Below are positions 1 through 8,473 of a stretch of 64,000 nucleotides of DNA, piece after piece. Position numbers and translations under genes: made by a program. A model generated the notes under the pieces. The model made no database searches, had not been told where the DNA came from, and worked only from the letters and a program-made list of their open reading frames with translations. How positions within the stretch are numbered: position 1 is the first letter of the stretch; each line of letters starts with the position of its first letter. Location: positions 10,395 through 74,394 of the forward strand of contig DATFDP010000255.1 of NCBI GenBank assembly GCA_035252015.1, read 5' to 3'. This stretch comes from JAICWP01 sp035252015. Lineage in GTDB: Bacteria > Acidobacteriota > Terriglobia > Terriglobales > Acidobacteriaceae.

Positions 1-1
1 G

Positions 2-331
2 AATGCGGTCACCGCCTTAGATAACAAGCTGACTGGCGTCCTCGGCAAAAGCGGCGAATCTTCAGCGGCTGCTACGCAGGTCACGCTCACGCGGGTAAAT
101 GGGGACGTGGCCTCGCTCTATGGTGACGTGGACCGCGCTGACGCCGCGCCTACTGTTGCGGAAACGAGCGCCCTGGCGGAAACGGAACGTAACCTCAGCA
201 GCGTCATGCAGCGCTGGAACGCGATAAAGAGTACCGACCTGCCTGCCCTCAATCGCCAGCTTCGCGGGGCCGGCATGCCCGAAATTGAGCTGCGCACCAC
301 CGCAGCCGACGACGCAGGAGGGGAGGAGTGA
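2..331 (+). CDS. C-terminal fragment of VPS10/BNR-type beta-propeller protein
   Basis: The frame is open from the first bases of the window and ends with TGA at 329-331, so only about 109 C-terminal residues of a longer protein are present. The visible part is hydrophilic and probably helical: a four-helix-like stretch with the ending WNAIKSTDLPALNRQL, then a charged tail. That ending resembles the C-terminal helical extension of acidobacterial VPS10/sortilin or glycosyl-hydrolase-like BNR-repeat proteins, which are usually secreted and about 1000 residues long. The propeller itself lies outside the window, so the family call rests only on the tail. The next gene is convergent. Confidence 0.5.
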   Translation, partial: NAVTALDNKLTGVLGKSGESSAAATQVTLTRVNGDVASLYGDVDRADAAPTVAETSALAETERNLSSVMQRWNAIKSTDLPALNRQLRGAGMPEIELRTTAADDAGGEE

Positions 332-377
332 TTATGGCCATGATGGCGTCGTGCGTCGAAACGTTTGGCTGCAGGCG

Positions 378-896
378 CTACTGGTAAGCAGCCTGGCCCC
401 GGGAGGTAAAGACGATGTATTTGTAACCGATGAAATTCCAGACAAAGCTGCAAGCCGTCCCCACCAGGGCCGCAGCTGAAGGCCACAGTTTCTCGAGGCC
501 CGAGACGGGCGAAACAAACGTCGCAACGTAGGACGCGGTACCCACGTTCACAACCGCGCCAATCAGGCTTACCACCAGGAACTGGCTGCCGGAATGTAAG
601 AAGCTCTTTTGCCGCCCTTTGTCACGGAAGGTCCAGCTCCGATTCAGGAAATAGCTATTAAGCACGGCCACCAGAAAAGAGGTGGTCTTGATGAGCATGA
701 AATCGAAGCCTCTTTGGCCTGTATGGGTAATCTGGATGAGCAGATTGAGGACACCCAGGTCAACGAAGGTGTTGACGATGCCAACGATGATGAAGCGCCA
801 GGCTTCTGTCCGGAGTTGTCCCTTGCTAGGGGGAAGGGAAAAATCCGTGCCCGAAGGATCGGGCGATCCAGGTTGTACGCCGGGACTCGTAACCAT
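378..896 (-). CDS. GtrA family membrane protein
   Basis: This 172-residue protein has four hydrophobic segments at about residues 33-53, 66-86, 104-128 and 139-163, after a hydrophilic N-terminus rich in Pro and Ser. The pattern WRFIIVGIVNTFVDLGV near the first helix and the NSYFLNRSWTF motif between helices two and three are typical of GtrA/DPMS-associated proteins. These proteins are thought to flip polyprenyl-phosphate sugars across the inner membrane for surface polysaccharide or O-antigen modification. The next gene upstream on the same strand is UDP-GlcNAc 2-epimerase, which fits a cell-envelope sugar role, although 140 bases separate them. The sugar substrate cannot be read from the sequence. 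Confidence 0.88.
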   Translation of the reverse strand: MVTSPGVQPGSPDPSGTDFSLPPSKGQLRTEAWRFIIVGIVNTFVDLGVLNLLIQITHTGQRGFDFMLIKTTSFLVAVLNSYFLNRSWTFRDKGRQKSFLHSGSQFLVVSLIGAVVNVGTASYVATFVSPVSGLEKLWPSAAALVGTACSFVWNFIGYKYIVFTSRGQAAYQ

Positions 897-1036
897 GCTT
901 AACTTTCACCCATAACGTAGCCGGTGCGAATGCCGCCCACAACACCCCGGAAAAGCAGGAAGGGCTTGCGATTCAGGCCTAATGGCGGCCTGGCAGCCCG
1001 ACGCGAGCCTCATTCTAAACTATCGCGCCCCGGCGG

Positions 1037-2104
1037 TCATCCCCGCTTACAAATGATGTCGGCGATCCTTTGCGCCGCCTGCCCATCCCAGAGAGGGGGA
1101 ATTTTGCCTTGCTTGCGGCGGCCGCACAGGAGTGCACGAACCTCGGCCTGCAGGCGCTTCAGGTCACGTCCCACCAGGAGATTGGTGCCAACCGTAGCTG
1201 TGACAGGCCGTTCCGTGCTGTCGCGCAGAGTAAGGCATGGAATGCCCAAAAAAGTGGTCTCCTCCTGGATGCCGCCGGAATCGGTGATCACCACCGTTGC
1301 CTTCTGTTGCAAAGCCAGAAATTGTAAATATGACTGAGGTCCCCAAAACAGAAAGCTCTCGCCCGGATGGAAGCCCAGCTGGGCAATTCGCTGTGCGGTG
1401 CGGGGGTGAATAGGGAAAATGACTGGCAACTCGTGGCTGATCTCGCCCAGAACATGCAGAAATCCCTGGAGCATCTGCGGTTCGTCCACATTGGAGGGCC
1501 GATGGAGAGTGACCAGGGCATAGCGAGGAGGCAGGACCTCGGGCAGTGAAGCCGCCGCCTTGGGCAACAGCCGCACCAGGGTGTCAATCATAACGTTGCC
1601 GACAAAATGAATGCGTTCGGCCGGTATGCCCTCCCGCAGCAGGTTCTGGTCGCCATCTTCTGAAGGCGTAAAGAGCAGGTTGGCGATCTGGTCGGTGAGC
1701 AGGCGATTGATCTCCTCCGGCATGCTGCGGTCGAAGGAGCGCAAGCCGGCTTCCACATGCGCCACCGGAATGCCAAGCTTGGTGCATACCAGGGCAGCGG
1801 CAATGGTGGAATTAACGTCGCCGTAAACCAGCACCAGGTCAGGCCTGTCTTTTTTGATGACCGGCTCGAAGCGCATCATCATCTGCCCGGTTTGAACCGC
1901 GTGACTGCCCGAGCCGACGGCCAGGTTGAAATCGGGCTCGGGGATTTCCAGTTCGCGGAAGAAAACGTCGGACATGTTCTGGTCGTAGTGCTGGCCGGTA
2001 TGCACCAGAACCTGGCGCAGTCCGGGCTTTGGCGCCAGGGCCCGCATTACCGGTGCCGCCTTCATGAAATTGGGCCGCGCTCCCACTACGTGCGCGCAGT
2101 ACAT
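1037..2104 (-). CDS. wecB: UDP-N-acetylglucosamine 2-epimerase (non-hydrolysing)
   Basis: The 355-residue protein is a full-length WecB/MnaA, which interconverts UDP-GlcNAc and UDP-ManNAc in the cytoplasm for surface polysaccharide synthesis. Family motifs appear in order: ARPNFMKAAP near the N-terminus, HTGQHYDQNMSD at 35-46, the catalytic-region YGDVNST with Asp96, HVEAGLRS with Glu118, PEEINRLLTD around Glu131, FPIHPRT, and the C-terminal DSGGIQEE substrate-binding loop. A GGAGG sequence lies 12 bases upstream of the ATG. A possible tiny membrane peptide gene lies immediately upstream and the AAA ATPase further upstream, all on the minus strand, so they may be co-transcribed. Confidence 0.95.
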   Translation of the reverse strand: MYCAHVVGARPNFMKAAPVMRALAPKPGLRQVLVHTGQHYDQNMSDVFFRELEIPEPDFNLAVGSGSHAVQTGQMMMRFEPVIKKDRPDLVLVYGDVNSTIAAALVCTKLGIPVAHVEAGLRSFDRSMPEEINRLLTDQIANLLFTPSEDGDQNLLREGIPAERIHFVGNVMIDTLVRLLPKAAASLPEVLPPRYALVTLHRPSNVDEPQMLQGFLHVLGEISHELPVIFPIHPRTAQRIAQLGFHPGESFLFWGPQSYLQFLALQQKATVVITDSGGIQEETTFLGIPCLTLRDSTERPVTATVGTNLLVGRDLKRLQAEVRALLCGRRKQGKIPPLWDGQAAQRIADIICKRG

Positions 2105-2135
2105 GCCTCGAGATTCGCCTCCACAATGCGCGCTC

Positions 2136-2219
2136 TCAGCGCGCCTCGATCAAGTACACCATGAAATACACACAAAGGACGAGAAGAGCGCCTTTGATGA
2201 ACCAAAATGCTACATCCAT
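2136..2219 (-). CDS. Possible 27-residue membrane peptide
   Basis: A short reading frame, ATG at 2219 to TGA at 2136, encodes 27 residues: an N-terminal MDVAFWFIK, a central hydrophobic stretch, and an acidic/basic end (LIEAR). The composition is that of a single transmembrane helix with charged ends, which is unlikely for a random frame in GC-rich DNA. The ribosome-binding site is weak. It sits between the AAA ATPase and wecB on the same strand. I do not recognise a family. It may be a genuine small membrane protein or chance. Confidence 0.3.
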   Translation of the reverse strand: MDVAFWFIKGALLVLCVYFMVYLIEAR

Positions 2220-2282
2220 TAGCTCAGGCCTCAGGTATTGAATTCGCGAATTGCCTGCCCAAAATCCCGAGGAGCTATTCCC

Positions 2283-3548
2283 TCAAGACAGGAAATACGA
2301 GGAGAGGGCACGCTGCAAACTGGGGATATCCAGGCGGGGCGTCTGCGATTCGTATTTTGCCGCCCAGCAGACCTGGTTGACCAGGTCACGAGGATAACAG
2401 GGGCGGAGAGGCTCTCCTGCCTGCTCCAGGGCGGCTATGACCGAATCCACAACCGAGCTCTGATAATCCAGTTGGTGGTACGAGCAAACGCGGCGGAAAA
2501 TCTCGTGAAATGCTTCCCTGCTCACGGGATCGAGCTTGATTTTGGTTTGCACGCGGCGCAGGAATGCCGCCTCTACGACATCGGCGGGATTGAGGTTGGT
2601 GGCAAACACCACCATGACGTCGAACGGCACCTCAATCTTCTTGCCGCTGCGCAGGGTCAAAAAGTCAATTTTGCGGTCCAGAGGAACAACCCAGCGGTCG
2701 AGCAGTTCCGAAGCTCTTACGCGCTGCCGCCCAAAGTCGTCAATAATGAGCACTCCGTTATTGGCCTTCATCTGCACCGGAGCACTATAAAAGCGAGTGG
2801 CCGCGTTGAATCCAAGATCCAGCATCTCCAGCGTCAGCTCACCGCCCACTACCAGCTTCGGCCGCCGGCACAACTCCCACCTTCGGTCTACTCCCTTTGT
2901 GGGCAACTCCAGCGCGGTGTGTACCACTGGGTCATACACGGAGACGACATCACCGTCCACTTCTATAGCGTGTGGAATCCATACATGGTGCTCGCCGAAC
3001 ACCTCGCCTAACTTCTCGGCCACGCTGGTTTTGCCCGTCCCGGTGGGACCGTAAAGGAAAATGGCGCGTCCCGATTGCACCGCGGCGCCCAGCTTGGGGA
3101 GCACGTCGGGTTCGAGGACCAGGTCGGCAAACACTCTCTCTAAATCCGCAGGTCGCACGTCCTTGCCGGCAGCCGCATGGGCCCGTACCTGCGCCGTGTA
3201 GTCTTCCAGCGACACCGGAGCCGCGCCTGCATAGTGATTCACTTCCAGCAACTGCTGGGCCCGCTCCCGGCCTTTTGCGCTGCAGGTCATGCGGTGAATG
3301 TTGCCCACCATGCCGGTCACTTCGCACAATTGTTCGCGGCGCAGGAACCAGAAGATTTCCTGGGCCACCGGCAAGCTGAGCCGCAGGTGGTCGGAAAGAT
3401 CGAGGGTGGAAAGTTCGCCGTTCAGGTAAATGATCTTGGTGGCCAGTTCGTACAGGAGCGTCTGGCGCAAGCCGGTATTCGCCAGAGAATCCGGCTCACG
3501 CGGTGCTAGGAGGGAGGGAGATTGGGGTTGCGTTGTTGGGATGGACAC
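2283..3548 (-). CDS. AAA family ATPase with N-terminal winged-helix-like region
   Basis: This 421-residue ATPase has Walker A GPTGTGKT at 167-174, Walker B VLIIDDF at 266-272, the sensor-1 region TNLN at 317-320, and an arginine pair in AFLRRV at 329-333 that suits an arginine finger. The N-terminal 100 residues (LSTLDLSDHLRLSLPVAQEI and following) read like a winged-helix domain, so DNA or partner recognition by that part is possible. The order of motifs is that of MoxR-like or general AAA proteins, and no protease, helicase or pilus motor domain is visible. Similar ATPases occur widely in Acidobacteriota without assigned function. Nothing adjacent gives a clear client. Confidence 0.85.
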   Translation of the reverse strand: MSIPTTQPQSPSLLAPREPDSLANTGLRQTLLYELATKIIYLNGELSTLDLSDHLRLSLPVAQEIFWFLRREQLCEVTGMVGNIHRMTCSAKGRERAQQLLEVNHYAGAAPVSLEDYTAQVRAHAAAGKDVRPADLERVFADLVLEPDVLPKLGAAVQSGRAIFLYGPTGTGKTSVAEKLGEVFGEHHVWIPHAIEVDGDVVSVYDPVVHTALELPTKGVDRRWELCRRPKLVVGGELTLEMLDLGFNAATRFYSAPVQMKANNGVLIIDDFGRQRVRASELLDRWVVPLDRKIDFLTLRSGKKIEVPFDVMVVFATNLNPADVVEAAFLRRVQTKIKLDPVSREAFHEIFRRVCSYHQLDYQSSVVDSVIAALEQAGEPLRPCYPRDLVNQVCWAAKYESQTPRLDIPSLQRALSSYFLS

Positions 3549-4313
3549 GTAAGCTCGCTAACTGGGGGAAAAACCTGCTCCAACCGCATGAGCATACCAT
3601 AGCTGCACACGACTGGCGGTGACAAAGGAGTGGGGCCGGGAGTGCCGTACTTCGGTAATACTATTGCACAACTGCTGACAAGCACTGCATAGGCGCCGCA
3701 AAACTCTTCACGGCCCATGCCCGATTGGCCTAATTTGGACAGTGAGGGTTTCGGAGCGGGTCATAGGCCGTAGCGGGTTGTCTTTAGCGCTGTAGGTTCC
3801 GGCAAGTGTAATGCGGGTGATGAATAATTGCCCCATTGTAGGCGCCACCACCTCCGCAGCCAACCACCGTGAAGGCGGGCCAAGCTAGTAAAGAGCAGGA
3901 AGGCTCCTGACAAGACCGGGCGCGCACTAAGTTTTGGAGGGAAACCGCGGGCAATACAGAAACATGGCATAGAGCGGGAATACCGTGGAGATTTGTTGTC
4001 AGGCCATGAGCGCTCGGAATCCACAGGGAGGGCCGGCACTTAATGCCGGCAATTAAGCAGGAACTCCTATTGCGAGTCCGAGATCAAACGTGTTAAACAC
4101 GTGGGATATCTGAATGCTTGAAATTGTGAGTCCACTCTGGCCAACTCAGTAAACCATCTGGCCATCTAGTCCATCTGTGCTGGTGTGTGCCGGCGCGGTG
4201 CTGCAGTTCCGACTAGTCGTCTATAAAAGTGAGCCGTGCCCACGCCTAGGTCGCCAACGCGATCGGGTACTCGTTTTCAACCCTCCGTAAACATCAAGTT
4301 CAGGGGTTCATCT
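3549..4313. other. Long non-coding gap with palindromes
   Basis: About 765 bases lie between the divergent AAA ATPase and the secreted propeller protein. I found no convincing gene: the open frames here lack ribosome sites and have irregular composition. The gap contains a 7-bp hairpin with a 5-base loop at 4032-4050 (GCCGGCA/TGCCGGC), a 7-1-7 palindrome at 4088-4102, and a TATAAA element at 4222-4227 that could be a -10 box for the downstream gene. No matching -35 hexamer is evident. Confidence 0.5.
4088..4102. promoter_or_regulatory. Perfect 7-1-7 palindrome, candidate operator
   Basis: ACGTGTT and AACACGT flank a single central A, giving a perfect inverted repeat. It lies 226 bases upstream of the GTG start of the secreted propeller gene. 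The short spacer and symmetry suit a dimeric repressor site rather than an RNA hairpin. No regulator is identified. Confidence 0.3.
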
Positions 4314-6425
4314 GTGAGTCAAACTCGAAGACTGTGCAGCATCGCCCTTACATGGGTGGCGCTGGCGGGTATGGCCGCCAGCCAAGTTCAGGTCACCACC
4401 AATCACAATGATGCAGCGCGCACGGGTGCAAACCTTAGCGAAACCATTCTGAGCACCGCCAACGTTAATGGCAGCAACTTTGGCAAGATTTTCAGCCGAC
4501 CGGTGGACGGCCAAATTTACGCGCAGCCGCTCTATCTTTCTGACATTCCGGTTGCCGGCCAAGGCATCCACAATGTGGTTTACGTCGCCACGGAACATAA
4601 CAGCGTGTATGCCTTCGACGCTGATAACCCCGGCGACTCCGCGCCACTGTGGCAAGTGAATCTGGGACCGGCGGTGCCCAGCAGCGACGTCTGCCAGGTC
4701 ATCAGCAGCTCACCGTTCTGCCCTTATAACGACCTGGTTCCGGAAATTGGAGTCACTAGCACGCCAGTGATTGATACCGCTACGCAGACCCTCTACGTGG
4801 TGGCAAAGACCAAGGCCGGCGGTAATTACCAGTTCATGCTGCACGCGCTGGATACAGGCACGGGAGCGGAGAAATTTGGCGGCCCGGTGCGGATCAGCGC
4901 TTCGGTGCCAGGCAGCGGCGCTGGCAGCAACGACGGAAGCGTGACTTTCGACGCTCTCTACCATCTCAACCGCCCCGGCCTGCTGCTGCTCAATGGAGTG
5001 GTCTACATCGCCTTCGGCGCTGTGGGGGACATTCCTCCCTTTCATGGATGGGTGATGGGCTACGATGGCGCCACGTTGCAGCAGGTATCAGTGTTCAACG
5101 CCAGTCCCGATGGCGAAGCGGCGGGCATCTGGGCTGGTGGGCAAGCTCTGGCCGCGGACGGCAACAGCATTTTCCTGGCGACTGGGAACGGAACTTTCGA
5201 TGGCAATAACGGCGGACGAGATTGGGGCAACAGTTTTCTGCGGCTGAACGCGTCCCAACGGCTCGCCGTATTGGACTATTTCACTCCCAACAACCAGAAT
5301 TACCTGAATTCGGTGGACCTGGACGTGGGGGGAGGCGGTCCCATGGTGCTGCCCAACCTGGGACTGGTGCTCGGCGTCGGCAAGGATGGTGTACTGCGGC
5401 TAGTGAATGAAAATCAGTTCGGCAAATACAATTCCGCCTTCAACAACGACGCCCAGGAATTCCAGGCCACCGGCTTCTTTCTCGGTGCGCCCGTCTTCTG
5501 GAATGGCCGCCAGGGACCGGCCGTCTACCTGTGGGGACTTGGAGATTATCTGAAGCAGTATGGCCTTGCCGCCGGACGTCTGCAGAGCACTCCGCTTTCC
5601 CGGAGCACGATGATTGCTCCCGGCCAGATCTCCAACAGCGTTGCCCTCTCGCTTTCCGCCAACGGAGCTGCGCCGGACAGCGGCATTGTGTGGGCCACCG
5701 CGGCATCTTCCCAAGATGCCGGCGGCCACTTGCATGGTGTTCTGCGTGCTTTTGATGCTGGCGACGTCTCGCACGAACTCTGGGACAGCACGCAGAACAG
5801 CCAGCGTGATGACCTGGGCGGTTTTGCCAAGTTCGCGCCACCTACGATCGCCAACGGCAAAGTGTACGTTCCGACCTTTTCTGGAGAATTGTTGGTTTAC
5901 GGCCTCACCAGCGGCGATTTTAACCTCAAGACGGACGAAAAGATGGTGCTGCCTACCGGCCAATCCGCCAACACAACCGTGCAGGTGATTCCGCAGGCTG
6001 ACGGGTTGATCAGCCCGTTGTCGCTCTCCTGTTCCGGACTGCCCGCGGGGATGAGCTGCACGTTTTCGCCGGCGTCGCTGCCGGCGGGCTCTACTCCCAT
6101 GCAATCCAAGCTGACGGTAAGCAACAGTAGCGCGTCCGCGGGCAGCCGGAGATTTCCAGGATCTCTCCCTGCCGCTTGGTTTTTTCTGGCAGGATTGTGT
6201 GTGAGCACCACGCCATTGGCCGGAAAGCGCAAGCGGCGTTCCCTCTGGCTGCTTCTGGCAGGCTTGGCGGGCGCAGGCCTGTTGCTGGCGCTGAGTTGCG
6301 GCGGAGGCGTAAGCCAACGCCCGGCTCCCGGCGTTGTCTCGGCGGAACCCAACAGCAAATTTGCCGTGGTGGCAACTTCGGGAGGAGTTGAACACAGGAG
6401 AACCGTCACGGTAGTAATGCAGTAG
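4314..6425 (+). CDS. Secreted PQQ-like beta-propeller protein with C-terminal Ig-like domain and hydrophobic hairpin
   Basis: I chose the GTG at 4314 because AGGGG lies 7 bases upstream and the N-terminus then reads as a signal peptide (basic SQTRR, hydrophobic core, ending near AASQ); a GTG at 4236 would add 26 residues. The 703-residue product begins with TTNHNDAARTGANLSE and carries repeated blades such as VVYVATEHNSVYAFDAD, typical of PQQ-like quinoprotein propellers. After about residue 545 comes an Ig-like segment (LSLSCSGLPAGMSCTFSPASL). It is broken by two hydrophobic helices separated by KRKRR, a lipobox-like LSCGGG, and a final strand ATSGGVEHRRTVTVVMQ. The propeller is probably extracytoplasmic, with the C-terminus inserted in a membrane. 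No catalytic residue assignment is possible. Confidence 0.8.
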   Translation: MSQTRRLCSIALTWVALAGMAASQVQVTTNHNDAARTGANLSETILSTANVNGSNFGKIFSRPVDGQIYAQPLYLSDIPVAGQGIHNVVYVATEHNSVYAFDADNPGDSAPLWQVNLGPAVPSSDVCQVISSSPFCPYNDLVPEIGVTSTPVIDTATQTLYVVAKTKAGGNYQFMLHALDTGTGAEKFGGPVRISASVPGSGAGSNDGSVTFDALYHLNRPGLLLLNGVVYIAFGAVGDIPPFHGWVMGYDGATLQQVSVFNASPDGEAAGIWAGGQALAADGNSIFLATGNGTFDGNNGGRDWGNSFLRLNASQRLAVLDYFTPNNQNYLNSVDLDVGGGGPMVLPNLGLVLGVGKDGVLRLVNENQFGKYNSAFNNDAQEFQATGFFLGAPVFWNGRQGPAVYLWGLGDYLKQYGLAAGRLQSTPLSRSTMIAPGQISNSVALSLSANGAAPDSGIVWATAASSQDAGGHLHGVLRAFDAGDVSHELWDSTQNSQRDDLGGFAKFAPPTIANGKVYVPTFSGELLVYGLTSGDFNLKTDEKMVLPTGQSANTTVQVIPQADGLISPLSLSCSGLPAGMSCTFSPASLPAGSTPMQSKLTVSNSSASAGSRRFPGSLPAAWFFLAGLCVSTTPLAGKRKRRSLWLLLAGLAGAGLLLALSCGGGVSQRPAPGVVSAEPNSKFAVVATSGGVEHRRTVTVVMQ

Positions 6426-6473
6426 CCTGCCGAACTCCAACCAGGCCCGAGTTAGGATGCGTCCGTGGGGATG

Positions 6474-6493
6474 GCCTCCAAGTGGAGGCTTTA
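6474..6493 (+). terminator. Possible weak intrinsic terminator
   Basis: GCCTCC (6474-6479) pairs with GGAGGC (6484-6489) across an AAGT loop and is followed only by TTTA. It lies 48 bases after the propeller gene's stop. The short T tract makes termination uncertain. Confidence 0.35.
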
Positions 6494-6515
6494 GGATCCG
6501 GCTGGGAAAGTTCAC

Positions 6516-6944
6516 GTGATCTATGGCGATTTCCGTAGAATAGATACCACTAGCATGATCGGGAACGCCAAACTGCCTACTGCCCGAGCCTGGCGTGAAG
6601 AGCGGCTAGGAGAAGCGCAGCAAATTCTGGCCCGCCTGCCGGAGATTTCCGCTCCAGAATTTACTCTCACCTGGGATCTGGAAATCACCGGCAGCGGAGC
6701 GGAAGAGCGCCGCCACTGGATAATTCGCCACAGTAATCAGGTGATTTACCGTGAGCAAGCACGCTCCGAGGACTATCACCGCTTTGAGTTGCTCGCGCGA
6801 CTGCTGCGGCAGAAGTACGGCTGCCGGGTTCGCGATCTGGTGCCCGCGGACAGCGCCGATGTCTCTTATTACCTCTATGGCGACTTCCTGGGCGCGGTCA
6901 GGCGAGTAGAGGCGGCCCGGAAGAGAAACTTTGCGGAGCGGTAG
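6516..6944 (+). CDS. Hypothetical protein, 142 residues
   Basis: A soluble, charged protein of unknown family, starting at GTG 6516, with an alternative ATG at 6555 that would give MIGNAKLPTARAW. The composition is even along its length, with regular alternation of acidic and basic residues and aromatic residues near the C-terminus (SYYLYGDFLGAVRR), which is consistent with a real globular protein. There is no signal peptide and no transmembrane segment. It lies downstream of a weak hairpin after the propeller gene and is convergent with the EamA permease. I cannot assign a function. Confidence 0.6.
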   Translation: MIYGDFRRIDTTSMIGNAKLPTARAWREERLGEAQQILARLPEISAPEFTLTWDLEITGSGAEERRHWIIRHSNQVIYREQARSEDYHRFELLARLLRQKYGCRVRDLVPADSADVSYYLYGDFLGAVRRVEAARKRNFAER

Positions 6945-7035
6945 CGTATCGCCGGTAATTGGTGGCTGGTATATGGTGTAACGACTCACTAACTACTAAC
7001 CAGCTACGCAGGTTCCGAGGATTTAAAATCTCGTC

Positions 7036-7881
7036 CTACTTCAGCGCAATCAACGGTACGGCCGCCACTGCCGCCGCTATTCCAGCCAGTTTTACACGCG
7101 TAAACCGTTCCTTCAGAAAACACACCGCTAGCAGGACCGTGATCACGGGGTATAGCGAGCACAACACCACGGACGCGTCCAGCCTGCCTGTCTGGTCAGC
7201 ACGCACAAAAAATGCGGTACCGCTTACATCCAGCACCCCGGCCAGCAAGCCCAGCCAGGCAAAACGTGTGGCCACACCGCCACGTCGCCATTTCAATGCC
7301 AGGATCAACGAGACCAGAAAGAAAGCGAGGCAACGGGAAAGAGCTGCGCTCCACAATGCGGAGCTGTCGCCGGTCTGGTTGATGCAGAGAAAGAATCCGG
7401 CGAACCCAAGCCCTGCTATTACGGTCAGGCCCAATCCCTTGGGCCGGCCGGTGATGTGGTCGGGCTTGGAGATGAACCATATGCCGACGCCGGCCAGCAC
7501 AAAGCCTGCCACCTGCAACGGATGCGGAATGCCCTCTACGCTGAAAGCGAAGGCCACAGGGATGGCGGCTGCCAGCAGGGCAGCCACTGGAGCGTTCAGC
7601 CCCATGTGGCCGGAAGCCAGAGCACGGTAAAAAATCGCGAGGGCTACACCGCCGCAAGCGCCTGCTGCCAGGGCCCACAGCATCGGGCCGGTAGCTGGGA
7701 AAGCGGCATGCGCCCATAGGGCCACCGAAGCCATCACTAGGAAACCGCTGGCGTGCGCCAGGGCAGCCACCAGGAACGAATCTGTGGTCTTGGCAGCTAT
7801 GCCGCCTATGAAGTCGGCGCTGCCCCAGCACAGAATGGTGGCCACACTGAAACCGCCAGAAAGATAATTAGGCGCGATCAA
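7036..7881 (-). CDS. EamA/DMT superfamily permease
   Basis: The 281-residue protein is almost entirely hydrophobic, with about ten predicted transmembrane helices arranged as two five-helix EamA repeats. The second begins around GLGLTVIAGLGFAGFF. The motif GSADFIGGIAAK in the first helix and ALAIFYRALASG in the third to fourth helices match the drug/metabolite transporter family. The length fits single-polypeptide members (280-310 residues). Substrates in this family range from amino acids to nucleosides and drugs and cannot be predicted. It stands alone, convergent with the preceding hypothetical gene. Confidence 0.9.
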   Translation of the reverse strand: MIAPNYLSGGFSVATILCWGSADFIGGIAAKTTDSFLVAALAHASGFLVMASVALWAHAAFPATGPMLWALAAGACGGVALAIFYRALASGHMGLNAPVAALLAAAIPVAFAFSVEGIPHPLQVAGFVLAGVGIWFISKPDHITGRPKGLGLTVIAGLGFAGFFLCINQTGDSSALWSAALSRCLAFFLVSLILALKWRRGGVATRFAWLGLLAGVLDVSGTAFFVRADQTGRLDASVVLCSLYPVITVLLAVCFLKERFTRVKLAGIAAAVAAVPLIALK

Positions 7882-8178
7882 GGAGTTCCCGCGTTGAAAT
7901 TACGGCAACCTAAGCCCCGTTACGGCAAGCTAGGCCTATTTCCTCAACAATTTAGGACAGAAAACTCATATCAGAAGCACAGCTGTGGGGTAAAGTGTGC
8001 CGAGCAAAATGGAGTGCAGGACCTGAATTTAAAGGCAGCCGCAAACGCTTGAGAACTGGCCGCAGGGCCAATACCTTTGGTTATCTGGCTGCCGCCGGCA
8101 GCGCCGCTTACTCTCCCTGCTGACAGTGGCTGTTGAGGCGCGCTGCGGGCCTGCCTTAGCTGCCGAACGGGGGCCACC
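7882..8178. other. Intergenic region, no gene seen
   Basis: Roughly 300 bases separate the divergent EamA gene and the small coiled-coil gene. A short direct repeat (TTACGGCAA twice, 7899-7928) is present. I see no coding frame with a ribosome site and no RNA gene. Confidence 0.4.
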
Positions 8179-8394
8179 ATGAAAAGCATCGAAGAGGTGT
8201 TGAAGCAGAAGGAGGCGCGCATGCAGCAGTTGCGCGCCGAAATCGAGGCGCTGCGACTAGTTGCGCCCCTGCTGGGCGCGGAGCAATCGGCCGCTGCCGC
8301 CGCTGCCGGTGGTAACGTTACTGTGATCCCTTCCTCACCCCGCCAGGATGACAAAGTAGATCTTTCATCCTTCCTTAGCGACGTGAACTCGTAA
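8179..8394 (+). CDS. Small coiled-coil protein
   Basis: This 71-residue protein opens with a strongly heptad-patterned helix (MKSIEEVLKQKEARMQQL continuing to about residue 33) and then an Ala-rich linker and an acidic tail (DDKVDLSSFLSDVNS). It has no signal peptide. Similar short proteins beginning with an EVLxxKE coiled coil are common in Acidobacteriota, often next to response regulators, and here an orphan response regulator is convergent and 79 bases away. Function is unknown. A scaffold or oligomerisation role is only a guess from the coiled coil. Confidence 0.65.
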   Translation: MKSIEEVLKQKEARMQQLRAEIEALRLVAPLLGAEQSAAAAAAGGNVTVIPSSPRQDDKVDLSSFLSDVNS

Positions 8395-8473
8395 TTGCTC
8401 AGGCACCGTCGGCCGATCAGGCGGCACAGGGGACACCTGCGCTTCGAGTCTGTTTCCACAATTGAAGGGGGTC

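Noticed and set aside
3761..4039. 92-codon minus-strand frame in the long gap
   Set aside because: Irregular composition, no ribosome site, and it overlaps a hairpin region.
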